Below are positions 51,859 through 60,331 of a stretch of DNA of 64,000 nt, piece by piece (the first letter of the stretch is position 1; each line of letters opens with the position of its first letter). The notes under the pieces are model-generated. The model was not told where the DNA came from and ran no database searches. It saw only the letters and a list, made by a program, of their open reading frames with translations. Source of the stretch: Mycobacteriaceae bacterium (lineage in GTDB: Bacteria; Actinomycetota; Actinomycetes; Mycobacteriales; Mycobacteriaceae). The DNA is taken from positions 1 through 64,000 of the forward strand of contig JAFARC010000081.1 of NCBI GenBank assembly GCA_019245755.1. Direction: 5' to 3'. A program made the position numbers and the translations under genes.

Positions 51859-52605
51859 CGTCCGCGCCAGCAGGCGCGACACGTGCATCTGAGAGATACC
51901 GACCCGTTCGGCGATCTGGCTCTGGGTAAGGGATTCGAAGAAGCGCAGCACGACCACGGTGCGCTCGCGTTCCGGCAGCGCGTCCAGTAACGGGCGCAGG
52001 GCCTCGTGGTTCTCGATCCGGTCGAGGTTCGCGTCGTGGTTGCCGAGCGTCTCGGTCAGCGGCGGCGTCTGGTCATCGCCGCCGCCGCCGCTGTCCATCG
52101 ACAGGGTGTTGTAGCCGCTGCCGGCAATCAACGCCTCGACGACCTCCTCGCGGTCGAGCTCCAACTCGGCCGCCAGTTCCGACGCGGTGGGCGCGCGACC
52201 CAGCCGCTGCGACATCTCGGCGGTCGCGCTGCCGAGCTGCAGGTGTAGTTCCTTGAGCCGGCGCGGCACCTTGACCGCCCAGCTGTTGTCGCGGAAATGG
52301 CGGCGGACCTCGCCCATGATCGTGGGCACGGCAAACGACACGAAATCGCTGCCGCACTCGACGTCGAATCGGTTCACCGCGTTGACAAGCCCCAGCCGGG
52401 CGACCTGTGCGATGTCCTCGCGCGGTTCGCCGCGACCCTCGAATCGGTGCGCGATGTGCTCCGCCAGTGGCATGCAGCGGCGAACGATCCGATCCCGAGC
52501 ACGTCCCCGCTGGACCGATTCGGCCGGATATTGGTTCATTTCCCGGAACATCTCCGGTACGTCGGCGTATTCAGAACGTGTTCGCGGTGACGAACTGTCT
52601 TTCAC
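51829..52605 (-). CDS. sigF: RNA polymerase sigma factor SigF
   Basis: 258-residue SigB/SigF/SigG-type sigma factor for stress and stationary-phase genes. Regions 2 (YPAESVQRGRARDRIVRRCMPLAEHIAHRF split as usual; FVSFAVPTIMGEVRRHFRD), 3 (AVKVPRRLKELHLQL) and 4 (ERTVVVLRFFESLTQSQIAERVGISQMHVSRLL) are complete. GTG 52605 overlaps the rsbW stop (GTGA), so sigma and anti-sigma are made together. Corresponds to Rv3286c (261). Confidence 0.97.
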   Translation of the reverse strand: MKDSSSPRTRSEYADVPEMFREMNQYPAESVQRGRARDRIVRRCMPLAEHIAHRFEGRGEPREDIAQVARLGLVNAVNRFDVECGSDFVSFAVPTIMGEVRRHFRDNSWAVKVPRRLKELHLQLGSATAEMSQRLGRAPTASELAAELELDREEVVEALIAGSGYNTLSMDSGGGGDDQTPPLTETLGNHDANLDRIENHEALRPLLDALPERERTVVVLRFFESLTQSQIAERVGISQMHVSRLLARTLARLRDELQ

Positions 52606-53039
52606 CTGTCGGGTTCCAGCCTTCGCGCAATCATCGTGATGCCGAACACACCGCCGGGCCCACCCGAGGGCGCGCCGTCGCGGAACGTCTGCACGTCGTC
52701 GGTCAGTGAGCTGATCACATGCCAGCTGAACGTGCCGGGCCGCAGGATATCGTCCTCGGTACAGGTGGTCGACACGCTGATCCGGAGGTCGTAGTGGCGC
52801 GGCTGAACGTTGACCACCAGGGTGGAATCGGGAGCCGCCGACCGGATCAGCCGGGTACAGGCCTCATCGAGGGCCAGCCGCAGGTCCGCGACGGCGTCGA
52901 GATCGAGATCCTCCAGGGTGCCGAGGGCGCTGACCAGCGTCCGGATGACGGCCAGGCTCTCCAGGCGCGCGGGCACCCGAAACTCGACCGGCTGGCCCTG
53001 CGAGCGCGGTTCGAGGTGATCGGTGTGAGCCTCGGACAT
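52602..53039 (-). CDS. rsbW: Anti-sigma F factor RsbW (UsfX)
   Basis: 145-residue HATPase-fold protein that sequesters SigF. The kinase-like fold shows LRLALDEACTRLIRSA (N-box region) and GTFSWHVISSLTDDVQTF, GGVFGITMIARR. The ATG at 53039 is chosen because GGGAGG lies 4-5 nt upstream and it gives the family length; several upstream starts exist. It is first in the rsbW-sigF operon. Confidence 0.95.
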   Translation of the reverse strand: MSEAHTDHLEPRSQGQPVEFRVPARLESLAVIRTLVSALGTLEDLDLDAVADLRLALDEACTRLIRSAAPDSTLVVNVQPRHYDLRISVSTTCTEDDILRPGTFSWHVISSLTDDVQTFRDGAPSGGPGGVFGITMIARRLEPDR

Positions 53040-53091
53040 CTGGCCTCCCGACGTCATCTGCACGAGATTACTCTCCGGCCCGCCTGTCATC

Positions 53092-53128
53092 GTTTGGTCC
53101 CGTCCGATCCGGGTACCCCCGGAGGGTG
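53092..53128 (+). promoter_or_regulatory. Canonical SigF promoter
   Basis: GTTT at 53092-53095, exactly 15 bp, then GGGTAC at 53111-53116. This matches the mycobacterial SigF consensus GTTT-N15-GGGTA. The start point should fall at about 53122-53126, right at the GTG of the 50-residue ORF, so it is probably leaderless. It lies in the divergent gap from rsbW. Confidence 0.8.
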
Positions 53129-53278
53129 CCCGAAGGGACGACCACACAGCGGGCGACGGCGGTGCAGGCCCTGCGCAGCATCGCCGTGGTCGCGGGCGTA
53201 GTGGCAGTGGTGCTTGCGCTGCTGGCCGTGGCCGTGTACGCGGTGGTTTTCCGCGACGTGATGCCGTACATGCACTGA
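53126..53278 (+). CDS. Small SigF-controlled membrane protein, 50 residues
   Basis: Predicted protein: MPEGTTTQRATAVQALRS, then a hydrophobic helix of about 24 residues (19-42), then FRDVMPYMH. It has one membrane helix, a short soluble N-terminus and a brief tail. It is the only ORF downstream of the SigF promoter. GGAGG abuts the GTG, too close for normal initiation, fitting a leaderless start. It lies where UsfY-type genes occur in other mycobacteria, but on the opposite strand and not evidently homologous. Function unknown. Confidence 0.7.
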   Translation: MPEGTTTQRATAVQALRSIAVVAGVVAVVLALLAVAVYAVVFRDVMPYMH

Positions 53279-53311
53279 GCCGGTGTTCATCGCCTCGCGG
53301 ATACCCATGTC

Positions 53312-53332
53312 CAGCCGACCGTTAAACGGCTG
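53312..53332 (+). terminator. Hairpin after the small SigF gene
   Basis: CAGCCG at 53312-53317 pairs with CGGCTG at 53327-53332 around a 9-nt loop that itself contains CCGTTAAACGG. No T-run. It could end the small transcript before the topoisomerase gene. Confidence 0.4.
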
Positions 53333-53334
53333 AT

Positions 53335-53372
53335 GTTTGGCCAATTCACCGGGCGGTAAACAACCGGCCATG
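53335..53372 (+). promoter_or_regulatory. Possible second SigF-like promoter, for the topoisomerase
   Basis: GTTT at 53335-53338 and, after 15 bp, CGGTAA at 53354-53359, which keeps the GGTA core of the SigF -10. ATG 53370 lies about 10 nt downstream, so the transcript would be nearly leaderless. Weaker than the promoter at 53092. Confidence 0.4.
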
Positions 53373-54389
53373 AGACTGCGCAGGAGCACCGTCGGCGGAC
53401 CAGGTTTGCGCCGGGTCCGGCGCGGCCGCGGGTTCTCCTACGTCGACGCCCAGGGCAACGCGGTCCACGACCCGGGAATCCTCGCGCGCATCGATGCGCT
53501 GGTGATTCCGCCGGCCTGGAAACACGTCTGGATCTGCCCCCACCCCAACGGCCATGTCCAGGCGGTAGGCACCGATGCCGCCGGCCGCAAGCAGTATCTG
53601 TACCACCAGCAGTGGCAGGCCGAGCGGGCCGAAGAGAAGTACGACCGCACATTGTCCATGGCCAAGCGCCTCCCGGACTGGCGGCTGCGTGTCCTCGACG
53701 ATCTGAAAGGCCGCGGTCTGCACCGGGAACGCGTGCTGGCGGTGGCGCACCAACTGCTCGACGTCGGCTACTTCCGGGCAGGCGGCGAGGAATACGCGCA
53801 GGAGAACGGCAGCTTCGGGCTGGCCACCCTGCGCCGCGAACACGTCAGGACGCGCCGCGGCGCGGTGGAATTCGACTACCCGGCCAAGAGCGGGGTGCGC
53901 CGCACGGTCACCCTGGAGGACCCGATGCTGGTGCGCGCGGTGCGGTCGCTGCTGCGCGCCGACACCCGCTGTCCCCGGCTGCTGGTGTTCCGAAACTCCG
54001 ATGGCTGGACCGAGGTCCATGCCGACGACATCAATTCGCGCTTCCGCGAGCTGGTCGGTGCCGAGTTCAGCATCAAGGACCTCCGTACCTGGCACGGCAC
54101 GGTGCTGGCCGCCGAGGCGTTCTCCTACGCCCCCGCGCCGACGTCGAAGACCGCCCGACGCCGCGCGGAGGCGGCAGTGATGAAGGCCGTGTCCGAGGAA
54201 CTCGGCAACACGCCGGCGGTGGCGCGCGGATCGTACGTCGATCCCCGGGTGGTGCGCGCCTACGAGAACAACGTGACGATCGCGCCGGCGCTGCGCCGCG
54301 CGGCCCGCAAGCGGTCGGCGGCGACCCGCCAACAGATCATCGAGCAGGCCACCGCGCGGATGATCACCCGCATCGACAAAAGCGGTTGA
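53370..54389 (+). CDS. Type IB DNA topoisomerase (poxvirus-type)
   Basis: 339-residue bacterial topoisomerase IB. It nicks one strand and relaxes supercoils through a 3'-phosphotyrosine. The N-terminal domain has IDALVIPPAWKHVWICPHPNGHVQAVGTDAAGRKQYLYH. The catalytic domain shows RLLVFRNSDGW, LRTWHGTVLAAEAF with an Arg and His, and the catalytic Tyr in ARGSYVDPRV. Many environmental mycobacteria have this enzyme, but M. tuberculosis does not. ATG 53370 is preferred over TTG 53337. It is convergent with the heptose operon with a 3-bp gap. Confidence 0.92.
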   Translation: MRLRRSTVGGPGLRRVRRGRGFSYVDAQGNAVHDPGILARIDALVIPPAWKHVWICPHPNGHVQAVGTDAAGRKQYLYHQQWQAERAEEKYDRTLSMAKRLPDWRLRVLDDLKGRGLHRERVLAVAHQLLDVGYFRAGGEEYAQENGSFGLATLRREHVRTRRGAVEFDYPAKSGVRRTVTLEDPMLVRAVRSLLRADTRCPRLLVFRNSDGWTEVHADDINSRFRELVGAEFSIKDLRTWHGTVLAAEAFSYAPAPTSKTARRRAEAAVMKAVSEELGNTPAVARGSYVDPRVVRAYENNVTIAPALRRAARKRSAATRQQIIEQATARMITRIDKSG

Positions 54390-54392
54390 GCG

Positions 54393-55694
54393 TCAAAAGC
54401 CCGCCGCGATGCCGTTGCCCAGATAGCCCAACGCCGACGCGTCGATGACGCGCCGGTCCAGGACGTTGCGGGTGTCGACGACGACAGCCGTCCCGGCGGC
54501 GGCCCGGCCTATCGAGTCCCAGTCCAGGTCCACGAACTCCGGCCATTCGGTGAGCACCAGGATCGCGTCGGCGTCCTTGGCCGCCAGGTAGGGATTCGCC
54601 TCGGTGGCCACCGTCAGTGTCGCGCAGTCGATGGCGTCCAGGCGCGGGTCGTAGGCGGTGACCTGGGCGCCGGCGTGTTGAAGTTCTCGGCAGATCGCCA
54701 CGGCGGGTGAGTCGCGGATGTCGCTGGTGCCCGCCTTGAACGTCAGGCCGAACGCCGCGACCCGGACATCGGCGAGCGGGCGGCCCAGCGCTGCGCGCAG
54801 CGTGGCGATGATCCGTTCGCCCTGGGCGCCGTTGGTGCGGCGGGCCGACTCCACCTCGGGCAGCGCGATGCCGTGCTGGCGGCCGGTGTGCAGCAGGGCG
54901 GCGGTGTCCTTCGGCAGGCATGACCCGCCCCAGCCGGGGCCCGGTTGCAGGAACTGGCGGCCGATCCTGGGGTCCGCGCCCATGCAGTGGGTGACGTCGT
55001 CGATGTCCGCCCCGACACCGGCGCACAGCGCCGCCAGCGAGTTGACATAGGAAAGCTTGACGGCCAAGAACGCGTTGCTGGCGTACTTGGCCAGCTCGGC
55101 GCTTTCCAGGCTCATCCGAAGGATCGTGTCGGTGTCGCCCAGATACAACCGTTCGACGGTGTCGGCGGCGCCGGCGTCGTCGGCGCCGATGACAACGCGG
55201 TCGGGGTGGCAGAAGTCATAGATCGCGTGGCTTTCCCTCAGGAACTCCGGATTCGAGACAATCGCGATGTGCCGCGCGGCGAGGCGGCTGCCCAGCCGGC
55301 GGCAGGTCCCGACCGGGACCGTCGACTTGATCGCGACCACCGAGCCGGGCCGAAGCAGCCCGGCCAGCGCGTCAACCGCGGACCGCACCGCGCTCAAATC
55401 GGCGCTGCCGTCCGCGCCGGTCGGGGTCGGCACGCAGACGAACACCACATCAGTGCTGCCCAGCGCCTGGTAATCAGTGGTGAAACGCAATGCGCGACGC
55501 GACAATCCGGCAACGAGAAGCTCTTCGAGCTCTGGCTCGTCGAGCACCGCGACACCCCGGGACAGTTGGCTCACCCGGTGCGGGTCACTGTCGACGCAGA
55601 CCATGTCGATCCCCTTGGCGGCGAGGCACACCGCGCTGGTCAGCCCGACATAGCCGGCGCCGGCCACACCCACTTTGACGTGCCTTGGCGTCAT
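54393..55694 (-). CDS. UDP-glucose/UDP-sugar 6-dehydrogenase
   Basis: 433-residue NAD-dependent enzyme that oxidises UDP-glucose to UDP-glucuronate. The Rossmann motif GAGYVGL is at residues 10-16, and the catalytic cysteine is in GGSCLPKDTAALL. Also present are VPTPTG and GLTFKAGTSDIRDSP. The UDP-glucuronate could feed the UXS-like gene at the right edge to give UDP-xylose. GDP-mannose dehydrogenase is a related possibility. ATG 55694 overlaps the upstream GT9 stop. It is last in the heptose operon. Confidence 0.93.
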   Translation of the reverse strand: MTPRHVKVGVAGAGYVGLTSAVCLAAKGIDMVCVDSDPHRVSQLSRGVAVLDEPELEELLVAGLSRRALRFTTDYQALGSTDVVFVCVPTPTGADGSADLSAVRSAVDALAGLLRPGSVVAIKSTVPVGTCRRLGSRLAARHIAIVSNPEFLRESHAIYDFCHPDRVVIGADDAGAADTVERLYLGDTDTILRMSLESAELAKYASNAFLAVKLSYVNSLAALCAGVGADIDDVTHCMGADPRIGRQFLQPGPGWGGSCLPKDTAALLHTGRQHGIALPEVESARRTNGAQGERIIATLRAALGRPLADVRVAAFGLTFKAGTSDIRDSPAVAICRELQHAGAQVTAYDPRLDAIDCATLTVATEANPYLAAKDADAILVLTEWPEFVDLDWDSIGRAAAGTAVVVDTRNVLDRRVIDASALGYLGNGIAAGF

Positions 55695-56638
55695 GCGACC
55701 TCCGCGAGGATCTGCCTGCTGGCCGCCAGCACCCGCGACGGCGTGATCAGCAGCAGGCCGCGGTGGGGATGGTCGGCGTGCGGGTCGCCACAGTCGCCGG
55801 CCCATACCGCCACATGCCGTCCGCGGCCCCGCGGACCCCACCGGCTCGGCGGTGTCGGCCCGAACAGCAGCACCGATGGTGTGCCGGTCGCGGTTGCGAT
55901 GTGGCCGACGCCGGTGTCGCCGCAGATCAGCAGCCGGCAATCGGTGATCAGCGCGACCATGCCGAGCACGTCGAGTTCGCCCGCGAGAACCGCGGACTGT
56001 GCGACTCCAGCCTGCCGGGCGACGGTTTCGGCGAGCTCCTTCTCGGCGAGAGACCCGGTCACCACGACGCCGTGGCCGCTGCTGTGCAGCGCGGCGGCGA
56101 CCTGGGCGAACCGCTCCGCCGGCCAGCGGCGCGACGGGTAGGCGGCGCCCGGGTGGATGACGACAACGTCGCGGCGGTACGGGTATCCGGCCGGCCGGCC
56201 CAGGCCCAAATCCTCTGGGTCGCAGCTGATTCCGGCGGAGCCGAGAAGGCCGCACCACCGGTCCACCTCGTGCACCTCGTCACGCCACGGTGGTCCGCAG
56301 AGGTCCGGGTAGCTCGGGTTGCGGTGCGATATCACGAGTTTCGGCCGGGTGATGATCAGGTCGGCGATGCTTTCCGGGCCGCTGCCGTGCAGATTGACCG
56401 CCAACTCGGGAGATGGCCCGTCCCACCGCAATTCGCCCAGGCCGGCGGTGGGCACAACGTCGTCGACGGCGCCGCAGAACTTCGCCAACGGCGCCAGATC
56501 GGCACGGGTGGCCAGCACGACCCACGCCGCCGGGAACGCGCGCCGCAGCCCCCGCAGCGCCGGGATCCCGGTCAGCAGGTCGCCCAGGCCAAGAGCCCGC
56601 AGCACCAGCACGGTGCCCGCGGGATCGCCCAACGTCAC
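55691..56638 (-). CDS. GT9-family heptosyltransferase-like protein
   Basis: 315 residues of the ADP-heptose:LPS heptosyltransferase fold. N-terminal VLVLRALGLGDLLTGIPALRGLRRAFP matches the glycine loop of GT9. The C-terminal donor site has VIHPGAAYPSRRWPAERFAQVA and CGDTGVGHIATATGTPSVLLFGPTPPSRWGP. Acceptor and linkage unknown. GTG 56638 overlaps the SDR stop (GTGA), and GTG 56644 is another option. Confidence 0.88.
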   Translation of the reverse strand: MTLGDPAGTVLVLRALGLGDLLTGIPALRGLRRAFPAAWVVLATRADLAPLAKFCGAVDDVVPTAGLGELRWDGPSPELAVNLHGSGPESIADLIITRPKLVISHRNPSYPDLCGPPWRDEVHEVDRWCGLLGSAGISCDPEDLGLGRPAGYPYRRDVVVIHPGAAYPSRRWPAERFAQVAAALHSSGHGVVVTGSLAEKELAETVARQAGVAQSAVLAGELDVLGMVALITDCRLLICGDTGVGHIATATGTPSVLLFGPTPPSRWGPRGRGRHVAVWAGDCGDPHADHPHRGLLLITPSRVLAASRQILAEVA

Positions 56639-57339
56639 GGCCACGACGACTCCTCGGCGGAGCACACCACCATTTCGCGGATCTCGCACCCGGCCGGCTG
56701 GCTCAGCGCGAACACGACGGTCTCGGCGACGTGGTCGGGGTCGTTGAGCTTGGCGTCGGGCGGCGGCTTGTACTGCTCGTCGCGTCCGTCGAAGAACGCA
56801 GTTTGCATGCCGCCGGGAATCAGCAGCGTCACGCCGACCTCTCCGGCCAACTCCGCGGCGAGGGCGCGGGTGAAGCCGACGACGCCGAACTTGGACGCGC
56901 AGTATGCCGTGGCATCGCTGACCGCCTTGATGCCCAGTGTCGATGCGCACGTGACGATCCGGCCGCCCGAGGCTTTCAGGTAGGGCAGGGCGGCCCGCAC
57001 GACCGCCGCGGTGCCGAGCAGGTTGACGTGCAACACCCGCTCCCAGTCCTTGACCGGGACGGTGTCGAGCCGACCACAGCTGTCGATGCCGGCCGGGGTG
57101 AACACCCCTTGCAGGCCGCCGCCGACAGATGCGACGAGTTCGAGCACCGCGGCGTCGACCATCGCGGTGTCTGCCAGGTCGGCCCACGCATAGGCGACGT
57201 CGCCGGATTCCGGCTTGGCGATGTCGATCACCAGCGGGGTGCCGCCGTGCCGCAGCACCGCACGCACGGCGGCGGCGCCCAGCCCGGATGCGCCGCCGGC
57301 GATCAGCACGTTGCCCAGCGAGTCGGGAATCGGTGTCAT
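56635..57339 (-). CDS. Short-chain dehydrogenase/reductase
   Basis: 234-residue classical SDR. The NAD(P) motif is GGASGLGAAAVRAV, the catalytic Ser is in CASTLGIKAVSDATAYCASKFG with Y-x-x-x-K, and VIDIAKPES has an acidic residue favouring NAD. It is shorter than and unlike HldD epimerases. In this operon it may modify the heptose or a linked sugar. ATG 57339 has AGGAAGG upstream. Substrate unknown. Confidence 0.85.
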   Translation of the reverse strand: MTPIPDSLGNVLIAGGASGLGAAAVRAVLRHGGTPLVIDIAKPESGDVAYAWADLADTAMVDAAVLELVASVGGGLQGVFTPAGIDSCGRLDTVPVKDWERVLHVNLLGTAAVVRAALPYLKASGGRIVTCASTLGIKAVSDATAYCASKFGVVGFTRALAAELAGEVGVTLLIPGGMQTAFFDGRDEQYKPPPDAKLNDPDHVAETVVFALSQPAGCEIREMVVCSAEESSWP

Positions 57340-57360
57340 CGGTCAGCCTTCCTGTTGCGG

Positions 57361-58752
57361 TTAGCGTGCGGCGGCGATGAGCTTCGACGAGGAGTAGCCC
57401 GGAACGATGGGCAGCAGCACGACTTCACCGCCGTGCCTGCGCACCACCGCCGCCTCGGGCAACTCCACCCCGGTGTAGTCGCCGCCCTTCACCCAGATGT
57501 CCGGCCGCAGCCGCTCGAGTGCGGCGGCCGGGGAGTCTTCGTCGAACACGCCGACGCCGTCGACGCAGGCCAGCGCAGCCAGCACCCGCGCGCGGTCCGC
57601 GGCGGGCACCACCGGACGGCCGGGCCCCTTCAGCGCGCGCACCGAGGCGTCGGAGTTGATCAAGACCACCAGTGCGTCGCCCAGCTCGCGCGCCCGGTGC
57701 AGCAGCCGCACGTGACCGGTGTGCAGCAGGTCGAAACACCCGCCGGCGGCGACCAGGGTCTTGCCGCGCTGCCTGAGCCGGTCGGCCAGTTCGAGCACCG
57801 CGGGCATCCCGGTGACCGCGGCGGCGGTGGGCGCCAGACCGAAATCGCCGGGGATCGCCATCGCGCTGGACACCCCGGCCGCACCGCCGGTCGCGACGAA
57901 CCGGGAGGCGGCCTGGACCGCGGAGGTGACGGCGGCCAACGGGTCTGCGCCCTGGCTGAGCGCAAGTGTGGCCGCCACCGCGAACCGGTCGCCGGCGCCG
58001 CACGTGTCGGCACGGCCGGCGCCCGCGGTGTCCGGTGCCGGGACGTGTCGCACCGGGTGCTGAGCGTCGGAGAACATCGCGCCGCGCGGGCCGAGCGTCA
58101 CGCTGACGGCGCGGGCCCTCCACCCGGCCCGCAACGCGGCTGCCAGCTGACCCGTGTTCGCCGTGCGCGGTGAAAAGTGTTGTGCCTCGGCTAGGTTGGG
58201 GGTAGCGAGCGTGCATCCCGGGATCGGGGGCGCGCCGCGCGGGTGTGGGTCCCAGACCACCGGAAGCCGGTCGACGACCTCGGTGAGGACCCGACGCAGC
58301 TGGGGGTGGGCCGCGACGCCGTGCCCGTAGTCGGCGACGCAGACCGCGCCCGCGCCGGCCAGCGCGTCGGTGAACCCGGCGGGCAGTGCGTCGGTGGTGG
58401 CAGTGCCGTCACCGTGGTCGACCCGGACCACCGACTGCCCGCCCGCCCGGATGCGGATCTTGCTCAGCGTCGTGCCGGTCAGCGGCAGGCCGATCACCCG
58501 GATCTCGGCGTGCTCGGTCGAGAACAGCGCGGCCAGGGAGCGCCCGGCGGCGTCGTCGGCGGTGGCGGTGATCAGCACCACTTCGGGGTGGCCGCGGGCC
58601 GCCAGCACCGCGGCCAGGCCCGCGCCGCCCGGGCGGTGCCAGATCCGGTCGGGTTCAACGACCGGCACCGGGGCCTCCGGCGACAGCCTGGTGGCCGACC
58701 CCTCGACGTCGACGTCGAGCATGGAATCGCCGATGATGACAAGCGGTTTCAC
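57361..58752 (-). CDS. hldE: Bifunctional heptose-7-phosphate kinase/heptose-1-phosphate adenylyltransferase (HldE-like)
   Basis: 463 residues. The N-terminal PfkB-type kinase (about 1-320) has GGAGLAAVLAARG and the catalytic DTCGAGDRFA. The C-terminal nucleotidyltransferase (about 330-463) has GGCFDLLHTGHVRLL with the HxGH motif and the ending KGGDYTG. Together they make ADP-heptose from heptose-7-P (via GmhB). GTG 58752 overlaps the GmhA stop. It fits with GmhA and the GmhB-fused gene next to it. Confidence 0.93.
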   Translation of the reverse strand: MKPLVIIGDSMLDVDVEGSATRLSPEAPVPVVEPDRIWHRPGGAGLAAVLAARGHPEVVLITATADDAAGRSLAALFSTEHAEIRVIGLPLTGTTLSKIRIRAGGQSVVRVDHGDGTATTDALPAGFTDALAGAGAVCVADYGHGVAAHPQLRRVLTEVVDRLPVVWDPHPRGAPPIPGCTLATPNLAEAQHFSPRTANTGQLAAALRAGWRARAVSVTLGPRGAMFSDAQHPVRHVPAPDTAGAGRADTCGAGDRFAVAATLALSQGADPLAAVTSAVQAASRFVATGGAAGVSSAMAIPGDFGLAPTAAAVTGMPAVLELADRLRQRGKTLVAAGGCFDLLHTGHVRLLHRARELGDALVVLINSDASVRALKGPGRPVVPAADRARVLAALACVDGVGVFDEDSPAAALERLRPDIWVKGGDYTGVELPEAAVVRRHGGEVVLLPIVPGYSSSKLIAAAR

Positions 58753-59312
58753 TGTCCTCCGATCAACACCTCGTCGAGCGCCATGCACAGCGCGTGCACC
58801 AGCACCAGGTGCATCTCCTGCACGGTCGCCGTCGATGCGGCCGCCACGCAGATCGCGTCATCGCTCATCGCGGCCAGCGGGTTGGGGGCGGGCCCGGTCA
58901 GTGCCCAGGTGGTCACCTTCACCTCCTGCGCCGCCTTCACCGCCGCCAGCACGTTGGGGCTGGTACCGCTGGTGGACAAGGCCACCAGCACATCGCCCGG
59001 TCTGCCGTGCGCCCGCACTCCGCGGGCGAACATCTCCTCCGGGCCGTAATCGTTGACGATGGCCGTGGCCGCCGACGTGTCCGCGTGTAACGCGATGGCC
59101 GACAACGGTTTGCGCTCGTCCTTGAACCGGCCGACCAGTTCGGCGGTGAGGTGCTGCGCCTCGGCGGCGCTGCCGCCGTTTCCGCACGCCATCAACCGGC
59201 CGCCGGTGTCGAAGACCCGCGCGAGATGCTCTGCCCAGTGCTGCACCCGAACGGCGCCCGGCCGGACCTGCGCCGCAGCCCGGACCAGGTCGGCGAAATG
59301 TTTGTCAATCAT
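58749..59312 (-). CDS. gmhA: Phosphoheptose isomerase
   Basis: 187-residue SIS-domain enzyme converting sedoheptulose-7-P to D-glycero-D-manno-heptose-7-P, the first step of heptose nucleotide synthesis. Marks are CGNGGSAAEAQHLTAELVGRF, LSTSGTSPNVLAA and the C-terminal EMHLVLVHALC. ATG 59312 overlaps the GT9 stop. Confidence 0.93.
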   Translation of the reverse strand: MIDKHFADLVRAAAQVRPGAVRVQHWAEHLARVFDTGGRLMACGNGGSAAEAQHLTAELVGRFKDERKPLSAIALHADTSAATAIVNDYGPEEMFARGVRAHGRPGDVLVALSTSGTSPNVLAAVKAAQEVKVTTWALTGPAPNPLAAMSDDAICVAAASTATVQEMHLVLVHALCMALDEVLIGGQ

Positions 59313-60331
59313 GCTGCACCTCGACTTCGTACCTCAGCGACTGCGGCAACGACATCGGCTGCGGCGATGCCGTCGAGGCAGGGGTGGCCCGGCACCGGGC
59401 ACTGGCGGGCCCGGGTCAGTCGACACGGGGCATTCTGATCGCCCAGCAGCACAACGGCGGTGCCGTACGGGGCCCATTGGCCGGCCGGCACCACCGGCGC
59501 GAACAGCGACACCACCGGTGTCCCGACGGCCGCGGCCAGGTGCGCGGGACCGGTGTTGGGCGCGATGACGGCCCGCGCGGAGGCGAACACGGACGCCAGC
59601 TCGGCAAGGGTGGTGCGGCCGCCGAGGTCGAGCGCGTCGTCCCCGGCGACCTCGGCGGTCAGTTCGCGGTCGGCTTCGGTGCCGGTGACCACCACGTGGT
59701 AACCCGCCGCGCCCAGCGCGCGCACAATCTCCGCCGACTTGTGCGTCGATGGGCGGCGGGCGGGAACGGCCGCGCCCGGATGGAACGCCACGAATTCGTG
59801 TGCTGTCGCGGCCGCCAGGCCCGGATGCAGCGGCGGGAGCCGACGCAGCCGGAGCCTGCCGTCGTCGCCGACCGGCAGCCGCGCACCGGCGGCCTGCGCC
59901 AACGACAGCGCGCGCAGCGGCTCGGGCACCCCCTCGACGACGTGATGGCGCAGGTCGAGCAGCGTACCCGGATAGTCCTCGCAGATGGCGCCGATCCAGC
60001 CCACCCCGGCCATCCGGCAGATCAACGCAAGCGGCAGTGGCGACTGGTGATAGGAGGTGAACACCAGCACCGAATCGGGCTGTTCCTCGGTGATCGCCTG
60101 GACCAGCGACGTGACGCGGTCCATCGTCAACTCGGGGGCCTCGAAGTCCACCCACGCGGCCGCCCACTCCACCACACGATCGACGCCGGGCAACAGTCGC
60201 GCCGCTTCGCTGCCGCGCGGGCCGGCGAGGAACACCACGCGATCGTGTGACGCCGCCACCGCACGCACGGCGGGCCCGGTGATCAGCACGTCGCCGGTGC
60301 TGTCGAGGCGAGCCACCAACGCGGTACTCAT
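59309..60331 (-). CDS. GT9-family heptosyltransferase-like protein
   Basis: 340 residues, GT9 fold. N-terminal ARLDSTGDVLITGPAVRAVA is the phosphate loop, with AFHPGAAVPARRPSTHK and APNTGPAHLAAAVGTPVVSLFAPVVPAGQW forming the donor site. Together with the other GT9 it suggests two heptose additions. ATG 60331 overlaps the fusion gene's stop (ATGA); ATG 60337 is possible. Confidence 0.88.
   Translation of the reverse strand: MSTALVARLDSTGDVLITGPAVRAVAASHDRVVFLAGPRGSEAARLLPGVDRVVEWAAAWVDFEAPELTMDRVTSLVQAITEEQPDSVLVFTSYHQSPLPLALICRMAGVGWIGAICEDYPGTLLDLRHHVVEGVPEPLRALSLAQAAGARLPVGDDGRLRLRRLPPLHPGLAAATAHEFVAFHPGAAVPARRPSTHKSAEIVRALGAAGYHVVVTGTEADRELTAEVAGDDALDLGGRTTLAELASVFASARAVIAPNTGPAHLAAAVGTPVVSLFAPVVPAGQWAPYGTAVVLLGDQNAPCRLTRARQCPVPGHPCLDGIAAADVVAAVAEVRSRGAA

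Noticed and set aside
56635..57339. SDR gene as HldD (ADP-heptose 6-epimerase)
   Set aside because: It is a 234-residue classical SDR, while HldD is an extended SDR of about 310 residues with different motifs, so the epimerase step is considered missing.
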